Source of the DNA: Candidatus Aenigmatarchaeota archaeon
GTDB taxonomy: Archaea; Aenigmatarchaeota; Aenigmatarchaeia; CG10238-14; SCSR01
Length of the DNA: 47,473 bases
Direction: 5' to 3'
Assembly: GCA_016187405.1 (NCBI GenBank)
Contig: JACPJS010000004.1
Location: 1 to 47,473, forward strand
Under the pieces are notes generated by a model. The model worked only from the letters and a program-made list of their open reading frames with translations. It searched no databases and had not been told where the DNA came from. Shown here piece after piece: positions 17,813-26,661 of the stretch. Position 1 is the stretch's first letter; every line of letters begins with the position of its first letter. The translations under genes and the position numbers were made by a program.

Positions 17813-18814
17813 ATGGGAGATTGTCCGTTCAAACCATATATCAGCTGTTATTTTTCCGATAGATGCCCTGGCAACAAACCAGCTCATTGTACATATGATC
17901 TTCTGTTAGCACACGGAACATCAACACTCGATAAAGATGCGATAGAAAATAATTACAAAGTCAAGCCAATTGAACAGGTTATAGATGAACTCAACAAAGC
18001 TGATAATTATGTATTTGATGAAAGCGGTAATCATAGAGATTTCACAAAGTTGCGAGCCGGCAGAAAAATAGAACCCTATCCATTCCAACCAGTTTCAGGA
18101 GACATGTATCATATCAGAGGAAGTGAGTTTGTTTCACGATCACATTTGGGGAGATTGGTGGGAAAAATGCGTTTTCCAGTTTCCTTCCCAGATCATTATA
18201 GGGATGCTGGTATTGCCATAGACGCAGTCGTCACGCATCAAGACCACGATGATTATGTTCATAATCAAACTTTGTCCAATCCAATGAACAGAAACGAATA
18301 TTGCCAGAAGGAAGTCTTTGCAGATATAGGTGGTTTGGTGTTCATGGGTCACATAGACGTTTCATTGAGAATGGGCGATACACTTGTACTATTGGATGTC
18401 AAAAGAGCAGCACAGTCAAATCCAGGACACAAAAAACAATTGTTGTCATACGCTCTTGCAGTAGACAGAGCAGGCGAGTTTGATGATTATGTTCTGGTAA
18501 ATATGAATCACGTGAATAAAATAAGTTCACGCCCGATGAATCCGAGGTTTGAAGTATTACATATTGACAAGGGAACATCAAGAATGATACCGGCATTATC
18601 AGAAGAAGCGAGAAAATCATTTACGATACAACAAAGCATGATGGCCAATCCTGATATCATGCGTGCATTGTGGGAATTAGAAAGGCCTGATGGCAAGAAA
18701 TCTCTAATATACAGAGGACTAGTTCCGTATGTCCAATATCTTTTTGATCACATGGATGAAAGGTTCGATCTTCTAGATCCCAAGTTCAGAAGAGGATTGG
18801 AATTAGCAGCTTAA
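17813..18814 (+). CDS. PD-(D/E)XK (RecB/Cas4-like) nuclease with N-terminal Cys cluster
   Basis: GHIDVSLRMGDTLVLLDVKRAAQSNPGHKKQLLSYALAV matches D...DxK...QL..Y; N-terminal CPFKPYISCYFSDRCPGNKPAHC. Confidence 0.7.
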   Translation: MGDCPFKPYISCYFSDRCPGNKPAHCTYDLLLAHGTSTLDKDAIENNYKVKPIEQVIDELNKADNYVFDESGNHRDFTKLRAGRKIEPYPFQPVSGDMYHIRGSEFVSRSHLGRLVGKMRFPVSFPDHYRDAGIAIDAVVTHQDHDDYVHNQTLSNPMNRNEYCQKEVFADIGGLVFMGHIDVSLRMGDTLVLLDVKRAAQSNPGHKKQLLSYALAVDRAGEFDDYVLVNMNHVNKISSRPMNPRFEVLHIDKGTSRMIPALSEEARKSFTIQQSMMANPDIMRALWELERPDGKKSLIYRGLVPYVQYLFDHMDERFDLLDPKFRRGLELAA

Positions 18815-18851
18815 CTATTTTTATTTCAATCTACCAATTAGAAGAAGTGAT

Positions 18852-19145
18852 ATTATAACAGATTACCAGAAAGTTGACAGCGAACTGATAAAGAGAATCG
18901 CAAAGAATGCAAGACTGAATTTGTCAAGCGAAGAGATAGAAAAATTCACGAAAGAACTGAAAGATATTCTGCAAGCATTCAAAAGTCTGGACGAGATTAA
19001 TACCGATAAAGTTGAACCGTCATTTCATCCGCAAAAGATTTCTGATGTGTATAGGGAAGACAAACCTGAAAAATTCGAATGGAACCCATTAGGAAATGCA
19101 GAACATAAAGAGAAAAAATATTTCAAGGGACCGAAGATCATATGA
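18852..19145 (+). CDS. gatC: Glutamyl/aspartyl-tRNA amidotransferase subunit C (likely ATT or ATA start; track start 18921 is too late)
   Basis: ITDYQKVDSELIKRIAKNARLNLSSEEIEKFTKELKDILQAFKSL..DEINTDKVEPSFHP. Confidence 0.82.
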   Translation: MITDYQKVDSELIKRIAKNARLNLSSEEIEKFTKELKDILQAFKSLDEINTDKVEPSFHPQKISDVYREDKPEKFEWNPLGNAEHKEKKYFKGPKII

Positions 19146-19867
19146 AGCTGAACGACAAAGTAGCAATTGTAACAGGATCCAGTAGAGGTATAGGAAGAGC
19201 AACTGCTGTAAAATTGTCAAAGGAAGGTTATAGAGTTGTAATTAATTATAATGAAGATTTGGATGGAGCTAATAAAACAAAACAATTGTGTGAAAAAGAT
19301 TCTTTAATTATAAAGGCCGATGTTAGTAAAATTGCTGAATGTAAAAAACTTGTTGATGAGACTTTGAAAAAATTCGGTCGAATAGATGTTTTGGTTAATA
19401 ATGCAGGGGTTGCAAATAAATTACTAGTTGAAGATGTTACTGAAAAAGATTGGAATTACATAATCGAAACAAATTTGAAAGCCGTATTTTTCCTTAGTCA
19501 ACTAGTTTCAAAAAATATGAAAAGTGGAAGTATAGTTAACATAAGTTCGATACGTGCTTTTGATGGCAGACCTGGAAGAAGTGTATATGATATTTCAAAA
19601 GCTGGTATTGTGAGATTAACTAAAGACTTTGCGCTTGAACTAGGCGGTAGAAAAATAAGAGTAAACTCCATTGCACCAGGATATGTAGAAACCGACATTA
19701 ACAAATCCATGACAAAAGAAATTAGAGAACAGATGACACAACAAATTCCAATGAAGAGATTTGGTGAACCTGAAGAAATTGCAAATGTTATAGCATTTCT
19801 TGTTTCTGACGAAGCAAGCTACATAAATGGCGAAGTAATTGTTGTTGATGGTGGTTTTCTGTGCTAA
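19142..19867 (+). CDS. Short-chain dehydrogenase/reductase (FabG-like)
   Basis: VTGSSRGIGRATA, NNAG, YDISKAG, C-terminal SDEASYINGEVIVVDGGF. Confidence 0.93.
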   Translation: MKLNDKVAIVTGSSRGIGRATAVKLSKEGYRVVINYNEDLDGANKTKQLCEKDSLIIKADVSKIAECKKLVDETLKKFGRIDVLVNNAGVANKLLVEDVTEKDWNYIIETNLKAVFFLSQLVSKNMKSGSIVNISSIRAFDGRPGRSVYDISKAGIVRLTKDFALELGGRKIRVNSIAPGYVETDINKSMTKEIREQMTQQIPMKRFGEPEEIANVIAFLVSDEASYINGEVIVVDGGFLC

Positions 19868-20328
19868 ATCTGAAAAAAATAATTACAAAATATTTGAAAG
19901 AAGCTAAATTAATGCAGATAGCAACTTCTAAAAACAATAAACCATGGGTAGCAACAGTTTGGTATGTTCAAGATGAAAAATTGAATCTTTACTTTATTTC
20001 TAGAAGAAGTAGGAGACATTCGTCGGAATTAAAAGACAATCGTAATGTTGCTGGTGCGATAGTTAAACCACATACAAAAGGCAGTGGTGAAAAAGTTGTA
20101 GGACTTCAATTTGAAGGTACATCACATGATCTTACAGATGAACCAAATGAAATAAAAAAAGCTGATAGACTTTATCATAAAAAATATTCCTTAGCAGAGC
20201 ATATATCACTAAAGCAGTTAACTGATCCAAAGTGGGTAGCAACTTATTATGTAGTTCATCCAAAAGTTTTTGTTTTATGGGACGAGATTAATTTTCCCGA
20301 CAATCCACGGCAGGAGTTCAAGTTATGA
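19861..20328 (+). CDS. Pyridoxamine 5'-phosphate oxidase-like FMN-binding protein
   Basis: LMQIATSKNNKPWVATVWYVQDEKLNLYFISRRSRRHSSELKDNRNVAGAI. Confidence 0.82.
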   Translation: MLNLKKIITKYLKEAKLMQIATSKNNKPWVATVWYVQDEKLNLYFISRRSRRHSSELKDNRNVAGAIVKPHTKGSGEKVVGLQFEGTSHDLTDEPNEIKKADRLYHKKYSLAEHISLKQLTDPKWVATYYVVHPKVFVLWDEINFPDNPRQEFKL

Positions 20329-21716
20329 AGTTGGAAAAAATTTCTGTAAGGGATTTTGTAAGAGATGTTAAAGCTGGAAATATCGATTTGGAAGATTTCG
20401 CACAACATGTTGTTGAGAATTCAAAAACAATCCAGAAAAAATACAACCCGTTCATAACTCTTATCGACAAAATAAAAAAACCGAAATCATCTGGAAGACT
20501 TGCAGGATTGCCGATCACAGTAAAGGATAACATTTGTACGAATGGAATCCAAACAACCGCAGGTTCAAAAATATTGAAAGGATATATCCCGCCATTTGAT
20601 GCGACATCAGTATCAAATGTGAAAGAGGAAGGCGGATTTATTTTAGGAAAAACTGCAATGGATGAATTTGGTTTTGGTACATTCTGCACTAATTGTGCAT
20701 ATGGAGTTCCTAAAAATCCTCATGATGTAGAAAGAAGTTGCGGTGGTTCATCCGGTGGTGCGGGCTGCATAACAGCAGCAAGCGATTTTCCCACAATCGC
20801 ATTGTCAGAATCAACAGGAGGAAGCATATCAGCTCCGGCATCATTCACAGGAACAGTGGGATTGACACCTACATACGGATTGGTTTCACGATGGGGATTG
20901 ATTGATTTTGCAAACAGTCTGGATAAGATCGGGGTTATTGGAAAATCTGTCTACGATGTTGCATTGGGATTGTCTGTTATCGCCGGAAATGATAAGAAAG
21001 ATTCCACTTCACTAAATGTTCCTAAGAAAGATTATACGAAAACTCTAACAGGAAAAATAAAGGGAATGAAAATCGGAATACCAAAAGAATATTTTGATAA
21101 TGTCGATGATAAGATTTCTAAGATTGTTTGGGCTGCCATAAAGAAACTGGAAAAGGAAGGCGCAACATACAAAGAAGTTTCATTGTCACATACAAAATAT
21201 ACAATATCGTCTTACTACATAATTGCTGTATCAGAGGCTTCCACAAACCTTGCGAAATATTCTGGATTGAGATACGGATTGCAGAAGGAACTTCATGGCA
21301 ACTTTGATCAATACTTTTCTTCAGTCAGGACCGAAGGTTTCGGTGAAGAGGCAAAAAGAAGAATAATTCTTGGCACATTCGCACGTATGGCAGGTTATCG
21401 CGATGCATATTATTTGAAAGCACTAAAGGTAAGAACCAAGATAATAGAGGACTTCAAAAAAGCTTTCAAGAAGTTCGATGTATTGGCTGCACCGACTATG
21501 CCAATTGTTGCACCTAGATTTGACGAAATAGAAAAATTATCACCATTGCAGAATTATACAACTGATATTCTCACAGCCGCACCGAATCTCGCAGGTATAC
21601 CTATGATTTCTGTTCCTGTTGGTAAGATTGGGCACTTACCAGTTGGCTTCCATTTGATGGGCGATCATTTACAGGAGGAGAAGATTCTGCGTATTGCTGA
21701 TGCCATTGAGAATTGA
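20325..21716 (+). CDS. gatA: Glutamyl/aspartyl-tRNA amidotransferase subunit A
   Basis: Amidase signature SCGGSSGGAGCITAASDFPTIALSESTGGSISAPASFTG; GIPMISVP. Confidence 0.95.
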   Translation: MKLEKISVRDFVRDVKAGNIDLEDFAQHVVENSKTIQKKYNPFITLIDKIKKPKSSGRLAGLPITVKDNICTNGIQTTAGSKILKGYIPPFDATSVSNVKEEGGFILGKTAMDEFGFGTFCTNCAYGVPKNPHDVERSCGGSSGGAGCITAASDFPTIALSESTGGSISAPASFTGTVGLTPTYGLVSRWGLIDFANSLDKIGVIGKSVYDVALGLSVIAGNDKKDSTSLNVPKKDYTKTLTGKIKGMKIGIPKEYFDNVDDKISKIVWAAIKKLEKEGATYKEVSLSHTKYTISSYYIIAVSEASTNLAKYSGLRYGLQKELHGNFDQYFSSVRTEGFGEEAKRRIILGTFARMAGYRDAYYLKALKVRTKIIEDFKKAFKKFDVLAAPTMPIVAPRFDEIEKLSPLQNYTTDILTAAPNLAGIPMISVPVGKIGHLPVGFHLMGDHLQEEKILRIADAIEN

Positions 21717-21789
21717 CGCCATATCTTTCCATAATTCCCTTAACATAACCAGCTCTGTAGTATCTTTTATGCCCTTCAATAACATATTC

Positions 21790-22035
21790 TCAGTTGTCCC
21801 TTATCACAATTTGTCTTAGAGTATCCTCACTAATTTCAAGAATGAATGCAACTCTACTTAAACCAAGAAGCTCGTCATCGTTACGTAAATACGAATCTCT
21901 TTCATCTTGATCTGAAGGTTTTGCCTCTCCAATCCTAGTGAATATTATATGGCCATTGATACAATGATACTCCTCTTCATTTTTGCCAATAAGTTTACTA
22001 AAAATTTGTCCGCCACATTTAGTGCAAGTTTCCAT
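21790..22035 (-). CDS. Zn-ribbon plus MerR-like HTH protein, truncated by an in-frame TGA (open for 62 more codons to 21601)
   Basis: METCTKCGGQIFSKLIGKNEEEYHCINGH..LSRVAFILEISEDTLRQIVIRDN[TGA]EYVIEGHKRYYRAGYVKGIMERYG. Confidence 0.55.
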   Translation of the reverse strand: METCTKCGGQIFSKLIGKNEEEYHCINGHIIFTRIGEAKPSDQDERDSYLRNDDELLGLSRVAFILEISEDTLRQIVIRDN

Positions 22036-22058
22036 ATCTAAACACTTCCCAATTAACC

Positions 22059-23225
22059 TTAAGTTCTTATGAACTGGCTCAATTTTCTCTGTTGAATTGT
22101 TTCTCTTAATAAATTGCTCTGCTTTATCCATTCTTTCATAGGAGTCTTTACTCTTGTCCCAACATATTCAAGCACCGTATTTATAGAATCGAATTTCTTA
22201 GGCTGTTTCTTCATGGCTTCTCTGACATTCTCTCTAACATTCCAGACACCCAATGGGATATATCCGGGATACGCTTCCCTGAATATTATCACAGCAGCCT
22301 GTCTCTTTTCATTCTCAAGTAATTCATTCACAGCCAGTCTTGCAGAATAATACGCTCCTCCTATAGACGCATAACCTTTCTTACCATCGAACCTTTCATA
22401 ATCAGATCCAACCTCCAATTTGTCACCAATTATATTGGGGAACCAAACCTCCATGCTCTCATAAAACCATCTCATCGGAAGCAACATTATTACGAACTTG
22501 TTGTTGATATTTTCAGATTCGTAAACACGATACCCTTCTATCATTGGGTATGATTTTATTTTTTCCAAAAGATGCAGTGACAACATATCGTCTACTGCGG
22601 TTATGCTCCATTTTGTAGGTACGAGTTTTCTATTTTTCTCCAAACCGAATGCACCAACGCTCAAAGCCTTTTGAATCGCAGATACCACCAATCCATTATT
22701 GTATAAATTTACAACCGCTTCTTTTGATTTCAAGTCGGTGTCATAATAAAATTTTTCCATATGGCGTTCCATCTTGCCTGATGTTACTCTCATCTCCTTC
22801 AATTCTGCACTAGGACCAAACGGTTGGATATCCTCGTTGAAGAACACGCCTCTCGGTTTCTTTGTGAATTCAGCTTCAAGCTCCAGAGAATTTTTAGCAA
22901 GTGCGATCTCCTGTAATTTCAACGCAGTCTTGCTCTGGACGTCTTTTATATCCAAAGTCTCCTTTCCACGAACTAGTGACAGCCTGAAATTGATTACATC
23001 TTCCACTGTCTTGTTTGTCTTGAACCATTCCTCCGGCAAGTCCATCATCATCGTATCTCCATGAACGGGAGGAATCAACGGGCCTACAAAAACCTTAGGA
23101 TAACCTTCTTTACCAATGAAGACTGAAGGTGGCGATGCACCAGAAACACTCTCCCCTACCTCGATTGTTTTGAAATTAAATCTCGAATACAGGTGGTTAA
23201 GATAGGTAGCTTTACCTTTTATCAT
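22059..23225 (-). CDS. DNA repair protein NreA-like, with C-terminal PIP-like motif
   Basis: PSVFIGKEGYPKVFVGPLIPP, FNEDIQPFGPSAEL, IIFREAYPGYIPLGVWNVRENVREAM, C-terminal QRKLSQFI. Confidence 0.82.
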   Translation of the reverse strand: MIKGKATYLNHLYSRFNFKTIEVGESVSGASPPSVFIGKEGYPKVFVGPLIPPVHGDTMMMDLPEEWFKTNKTVEDVINFRLSLVRGKETLDIKDVQSKTALKLQEIALAKNSLELEAEFTKKPRGVFFNEDIQPFGPSAELKEMRVTSGKMERHMEKFYYDTDLKSKEAVVNLYNNGLVVSAIQKALSVGAFGLEKNRKLVPTKWSITAVDDMLSLHLLEKIKSYPMIEGYRVYESENINNKFVIMLLPMRWFYESMEVWFPNIIGDKLEVGSDYERFDGKKGYASIGGAYYSARLAVNELLENEKRQAAVIIFREAYPGYIPLGVWNVRENVREAMKKQPKKFDSINTVLEYVGTRVKTPMKEWIKQSNLLRETIQQRKLSQFIRT

Positions 23226-23321
23226 AATTTAATAGAATGATTAGTGTTAGAAATAGTTATTGGAGGTTCATTTCCCACATCTTTCAAAACGTTTAAGTTC
23301 TTTTCTATACTTTAATTAATC

Positions 23322-24095
23322 ATGGTGGTAGCAACTCAAGAGTTTCAATATCAAAAAGTTCCACAAATAGGACTATACGTAGCTGCAACCAAAGCTTTAG
23401 ATGAAACAGGAAGACCGCTTGAAACAGGAAAACCACTAGTTGGAATAAAATGGTATCCTACTAAAGAATGGGTTCAACATGCAGGATTAATTCTGCCAAC
23501 ATCAAACCAATGGTCTATATCAAGAGATTATTTTCAAATAGCCCACCCTGAAATAGCGGACGACATGAGTACTAGTCCAGCAGAATGGACTGATTCACTG
23601 CTTGCACATCCAAGAGATGGGAAATACGCATCAAATCTAAACAATTCAAGAATTCCAGCCAAATGTAAATACATACTATTGATTGAAGGATCGACTGTGA
23701 TCCTAGATAAAAAACGAGGTTACGTTGTTGACGGTGGAGAAGTGACAGAACTGCCAAACTTTCCAAAGAAATCAGATTATCCAGAACAACCTATTCCAGA
23801 ATTGGGACTGATTGAAGGAGTTTACTTGATAAATTCAGATTTCAGTTCTGAGGAAGGTCTAAGACCTGTCGTTCGTGGGCGTAACTGGGGTGGCCCCATT
23901 GAACATTTGGACGCGATTGCGCTCAGTAGACCTTCAGTTTCAGATCTGAATATTGGCTTCCGTCCGGCACACAGAAGACTGGTCGAAACAGAACCTGAAA
24001 ATGATCAAGACTTTGTTAGAGTTCCTCGAAGTGAATACGAAAGTTTGCTAGGAGACTCTGTAGCATTGAAAAAGGTTGGACAAACTTTAGGTTAA
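23322..24095 (+). CDS. Hypothetical protein
   Basis: 257-aa ORF with coding-like composition. Confidence 0.5.
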   Translation: MVVATQEFQYQKVPQIGLYVAATKALDETGRPLETGKPLVGIKWYPTKEWVQHAGLILPTSNQWSISRDYFQIAHPEIADDMSTSPAEWTDSLLAHPRDGKYASNLNNSRIPAKCKYILLIEGSTVILDKKRGYVVDGGEVTELPNFPKKSDYPEQPIPELGLIEGVYLINSDFSSEEGLRPVVRGRNWGGPIEHLDAIALSRPSVSDLNIGFRPAHRRLVETEPENDQDFVRVPRSEYESLLGDSVALKKVGQTLG

Positions 24096-24157
24096 ACAAT
24101 AATTATTTAGCGATGAAATACTACCCTATAAAAATTCCTGTGTACATAGTAAATATT

Positions 24158-25552
24158 ATGAAAGCTATAATGGGTTTGGAAATACACGTTCACCTACTAA
24201 GTGAGACCAAACTATTCTGCAGTACGTCTACCGATTATGAAAACAAGGAACCGAATGAGAACACTTGTCCGATATGTCTGGGATTCCCAGGTTCCAAGCC
24301 GCAGTTCAACAAGAAGATACTCGAATATGCATTGATGGTATCAAAAGCATTGAATTGTGAAATATCACCGGAGATGTTCTTCTCAAGGAAATCTTATTTC
24401 TATCCAGACATGCCGAAGAACTTTCAAATCACACAATATGAAATCCCAATCGCAAAGAACGGGCATTTGATAGTAGGCAACAAGAAAATCCGAATAAGGC
24501 GTGTGCAGATTGAGGAAGATCCTGCAAAGATTGTTCATGTCGGCGGTGGCATTACGAATGCACAATATACGTTGATAGATTACAATCGTTCTGGTGCGCC
24601 GATGGTGGAGATAGTTACAGAACCTGATTTTGAGAACACTCAACAAGTTAGAGAATATTTATCCAAACTACAATCTATACTGGAACATCTTGAGGTTTAC
24701 GATTCTGGTAAGGAAGCGTCATTGAGAGTCGATGCAAATGTTTCGATTGAAGGAAGCAAGAGGGTTGAAGTCAAGAACATTACAGGATTTGTGAATGTCG
24801 AAAAGGCGTTGAACTATGAAGTCATTCGACAGAAGAATCTTTTGCAGATGGGAATAAAAATTGAACAGGAAACAAGACATTTTGACGAGACTACAAAAAC
24901 AACCGCATCATTGAGAAAGAAAGAAACTGAAGATGACTATGGATATATTTTCGAACCTGACTTACCAAGATTTACAATTTCTTCCGCGACGATCAAATCA
25001 ATAGAAAAACTTATGCCAGAGCTTCCGGATGCGAGAGTTGCAAGATTCGTGAAGAAATACAAAATAGCAGAGAACCAAGCACAAGTTCTCGTTTATGGGG
25101 ACAAGGCACTAGCTGATTTCTTTGAAGACTGTGTTATGGATTTCAAGAAGCCAGAATTCGTCTCACGATGGATAATTACCGATTTGTTGAAGATATTGAA
25201 CTGGAATAGTCTGACGATAAGAAAATCCAAATTAACCCCAAAGAATTTTATAGAATTTCTGAGAGCAATGGGCAAAGGAGAAATAACAGAGAGATTAGGT
25301 AAAGAGTTAATAAAAGAATTAGTACCTACAGGAAAATCCGTAAAGGAATTAATGAAAGAGAAAAAGGTTCCACAGAAAATTGATTTGAAGTCCGTAGTGA
25401 ATGAAGTGATAAAAGAAAATAAGAAAGCTGTTGATGATTACAAATCTGGAAATGAGAAAGCATTACAATTCTTAATAGGACAAGTGTTGAGAAAAACGAA
25501 GTCTGCTGCAGATCCGAACAAGATTAAGGAACTATTGACGAAGATGCTATAA
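24158..25552 (+). CDS. gatB: Glutamyl/aspartyl-tRNA amidotransferase subunit B (track ORF starts at 24113)
   Basis: MGLEIHVHLLSETKLFCSTST, NTCPICLGFPGSKP, FSRKSYFYPDMPKNFQITQYE. Confidence 0.95.
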   Translation: MKAIMGLEIHVHLLSETKLFCSTSTDYENKEPNENTCPICLGFPGSKPQFNKKILEYALMVSKALNCEISPEMFFSRKSYFYPDMPKNFQITQYEIPIAKNGHLIVGNKKIRIRRVQIEEDPAKIVHVGGGITNAQYTLIDYNRSGAPMVEIVTEPDFENTQQVREYLSKLQSILEHLEVYDSGKEASLRVDANVSIEGSKRVEVKNITGFVNVEKALNYEVIRQKNLLQMGIKIEQETRHFDETTKTTASLRKKETEDDYGYIFEPDLPRFTISSATIKSIEKLMPELPDARVARFVKKYKIAENQAQVLVYGDKALADFFEDCVMDFKKPEFVSRWIITDLLKILNWNSLTIRKSKLTPKNFIEFLRAMGKGEITERLGKELIKELVPTGKSVKELMKEKKVPQKIDLKSVVNEVIKENKKAVDDYKSGNEKALQFLIGQVLRKTKSAADPNKIKELLTKML

Positions 25553-26449
25553 AAGTTTTGGCATGTAGTTCAAAAATTGTTCTAGATTTCTTAGAGTCAG
25601 TTGAACTTTGTCAGGGTCCGATAAAACTCCTGCAAGTCTATAAACTTCATGAGCTACAGTAGTAATTGTTGTCGCTACTACACCCACTTCTGCAATCCTT
25701 TCTCCTCTTCCGTTAGAAAACAAACGCCTAAGACCTTTCCCTATGCAGAATATACTTCCAATTAATGCAGCACCGATAAGTGCACCGTATAGTGCATAAT
25801 TGATATCGTAAGTTGTAACTTGCACAGGGTATGGAAAATGTTCAGTACCTGCAGGTACAGGTTTTGTACCTACAAGTTCCCTAACCAAATAAAATGGTTC
25901 CTTATCCGTAACAGGCACTCTCACACTTACAGTTTTTGGCACTTCTGGTAGAATCAAAGGCCTTCCAGGGTATATCTCATCACCCAATATACCATCTGGC
26001 GCATTTACAACCCTACCGTTTACGACAGATTTTGTGTCAAGTACAATTTCAGGATTTGCTTTAACGTTCGGGGTATAAGTTGCAATTACATTGACTTGTT
26101 TTGCAGTTTCCTGATCAGTCTTTAAATCAAGATAGCGTTCTTCCGTAATCCGCCAAAGAGTCTGATTTGGTCGTATTGTTATATTTTCATCTTTTTTTAC
26201 AGTTTGTGGAACAAAGATTTCTCCATGTTTATCCTCAAACTTATAACCAACAATTAATCCTGGGCCGGTATATTCCAAAGGTTTCACCACGGTCGTGTCG
26301 CTATATACAGATTCTTCTCTTGTCGTAGGTCTTTCACCGTCTCTAGTCTCAGTGCGATACCCTTCAGAAGCTGCATATCCTATTATACCACCGACTCCCG
26401 CACCAGCAGAAATACTAGCCACATTAACAGCAGCTTTAATCAGTTTCAT
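25547..26449 (-). CDS. Membrane protein with LysM-like domain
   Basis: Gly-zipper N-terminus; ITIRPNQTLWRITEERY....NVIATYTPNV...GDEIYPGRPLILPEVP; later TM ALYGALIGAALIGSIFCIG. Confidence 0.5.
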   Translation of the reverse strand: MKLIKAAVNVASISAGAGVGGIIGYAASEGYRTETRDGERPTTREESVYSDTTVVKPLEYTGPGLIVGYKFEDKHGEIFVPQTVKKDENITIRPNQTLWRITEERYLDLKTDQETAKQVNVIATYTPNVKANPEIVLDTKSVVNGRVVNAPDGILGDEIYPGRPLILPEVPKTVSVRVPVTDKEPFYLVRELVGTKPVPAGTEHFPYPVQVTTYDINYALYGALIGAALIGSIFCIGKGLRRLFSNGRGERIAEVGVVATTITTVAHEVYRLAGVLSDPDKVQLTLRNLEQFLNYMPKLL

Positions 26450-26575
26450 TAAAAATCAATGATAGTATAGTAATCCAGTAATTATTTATCCTTGAACAAG
26501 GTTTAGACAGTATTTAAACTTTTTTTAAAAGAATTTCCAAAAGCTATTTAAGTTTCTTTCAGATATTCTATTAAT

Positions 26576-26661
26576 GCCTCATTAGCTCAGTAGGTAGAGC
26601 AGCACGCTGTTAAGTTTCTGCAGATACGTGAAGGTCCGCGGTTCGAGTCCGCGATGGGGCG
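26576..26661 (+). tRNA. tRNA-Asn (anticodon GTT) with 13-nt intron at 37/38 (intron 26613-26625)
   Basis: GCCTCAT/ATGGGGC acceptor, GCTC/GAGC D-arm, loop CTGTTA^...^A, CGCGG-TTCGAGT-CCGCG T-arm; 4-bp BHB helix CTGT/GCAG; mature length 73. Confidence 0.9.
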
